Assembly (NCBI GenBank): GCA_020831825.1
Contig: JAFIFW010000010.1
Location: 177,243-241,242, forward strand
Length of the DNA: 64,000 nt
Reading direction: 5' to 3'
DNA from: Methylophaga sp.
GTDB taxonomy: Bacteria; Pseudomonadota; Gammaproteobacteria; Nitrosococcales; Methylophagaceae
This document shows positions 63,988 through 64,000 of the stretch, piece by piece. The translations under genes were made by a program, and so were the position numbers. The notes under the pieces were generated by a model. The model did not search any database, had not been told where the DNA came from, and saw nothing but the letters and a program-made list of their open reading frames with translations. Position 1 is the first letter of the stretch, and the number at the start of each line of letters is the position of its first letter.

Positions 63988-64000
63988 CTGACTCTCTCGA

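Noticed and set aside
1..64000. rRNA, tRNA, CRISPR array and prophage
   Set aside because: No such sequence was recognised on either strand; a covariance search would be needed to exclude small RNA genes.

Overview
The window reads as chromosome of a free-living, probably aquatic gammaproteobacterium. RecC-RecB-RecD, Rep, UbiK, ZapG, Hsp33, the EpmA/EF-P/EpmB set, LipB-LipA and PqiB-PqiC are all of gammaproteobacterial type, base composition is moderate, and several products are marine-type (VPLPA-CTERM protein, TRAP permeases, PhnDCE). A Methylophaga/Piscirickettsiaceae-like genome would fit, but no marker in the window settles genus. No rRNA, tRNA, CRISPR or prophage was seen.

Layout. 1-2222: end of an intermembrane lipid transport operon (pqiB partial, pqiC). 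2336-4323: accessory stretch with two secreted proteins and an orphan BrnA-like antitoxin beside a candidate integron attC site. 4324-8558: rep, comM, ppnP and ubiK, all on the minus strand. 8705-17532: zapG, then a convergent recC-recB-recD operon with 4-base overlaps. 17662-20409: class II Fic protein, HD hydrolase and class D beta-lactamase. 20546-24105: phosphorus-uptake operon phnD-phnC-phnE behind a recognisable Pho box, then a secreted DJ-1/PfpI protein. 24142-24948: RelE/RHH toxin-antitoxin pair and a small lipoprotein. 25070-27455: pxpA-pxpB-pxpC (5-oxoprolinase).

27456-30400 is the most plastic part. It holds a NYN/LOTUS protein, a REP-associated (RAYT) transposase bounded by a 25-bp perfect inverted repeat, a YefM/YoeB pair bounded by direct copies of the same repeat, and an IS3-family remnant cut off at another copy. 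30553-38838: alpha/beta hydrolase, a copper-resistance block (Cys/His-rich small protein, copA, copB), a convergent PepSY protein/TonB receptor pair and a lipoprotein. 38852-41848: hslO and htpG, the latter with a good heat-shock (sigma32) promoter.

41981-54921: mostly housekeeping and transport genes, including a retropepsin-like protease, LprI-like protein, phosphatase-like protein, VOC protein, GNAT-nitrilase fusion, two cation/proton antiporters (NhaP2-like and Kef-like), a PII-like protein, thpR, a periplasmic-sensor diguanylate cyclase, yaaA and TRAP permeases without a binding protein. 54922-57576: the complete elongation factor P beta-lysylation set (epmA, efp, epmB). 57566-63987: citrate synthase and a minus-strand run dacA-dat-ybeD-lipB-lipA ending in a Tat-exported FccB-like flavoprotein.

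I found no clearly undescribed multi-gene system. The strongest leads for novelty are the repeat-bounded RAYT/toxin-antitoxin/IS3 island, the palindromic operator candidates upstream of fic and of the TonB receptor, and the attC-like site next to an orphan antitoxin.
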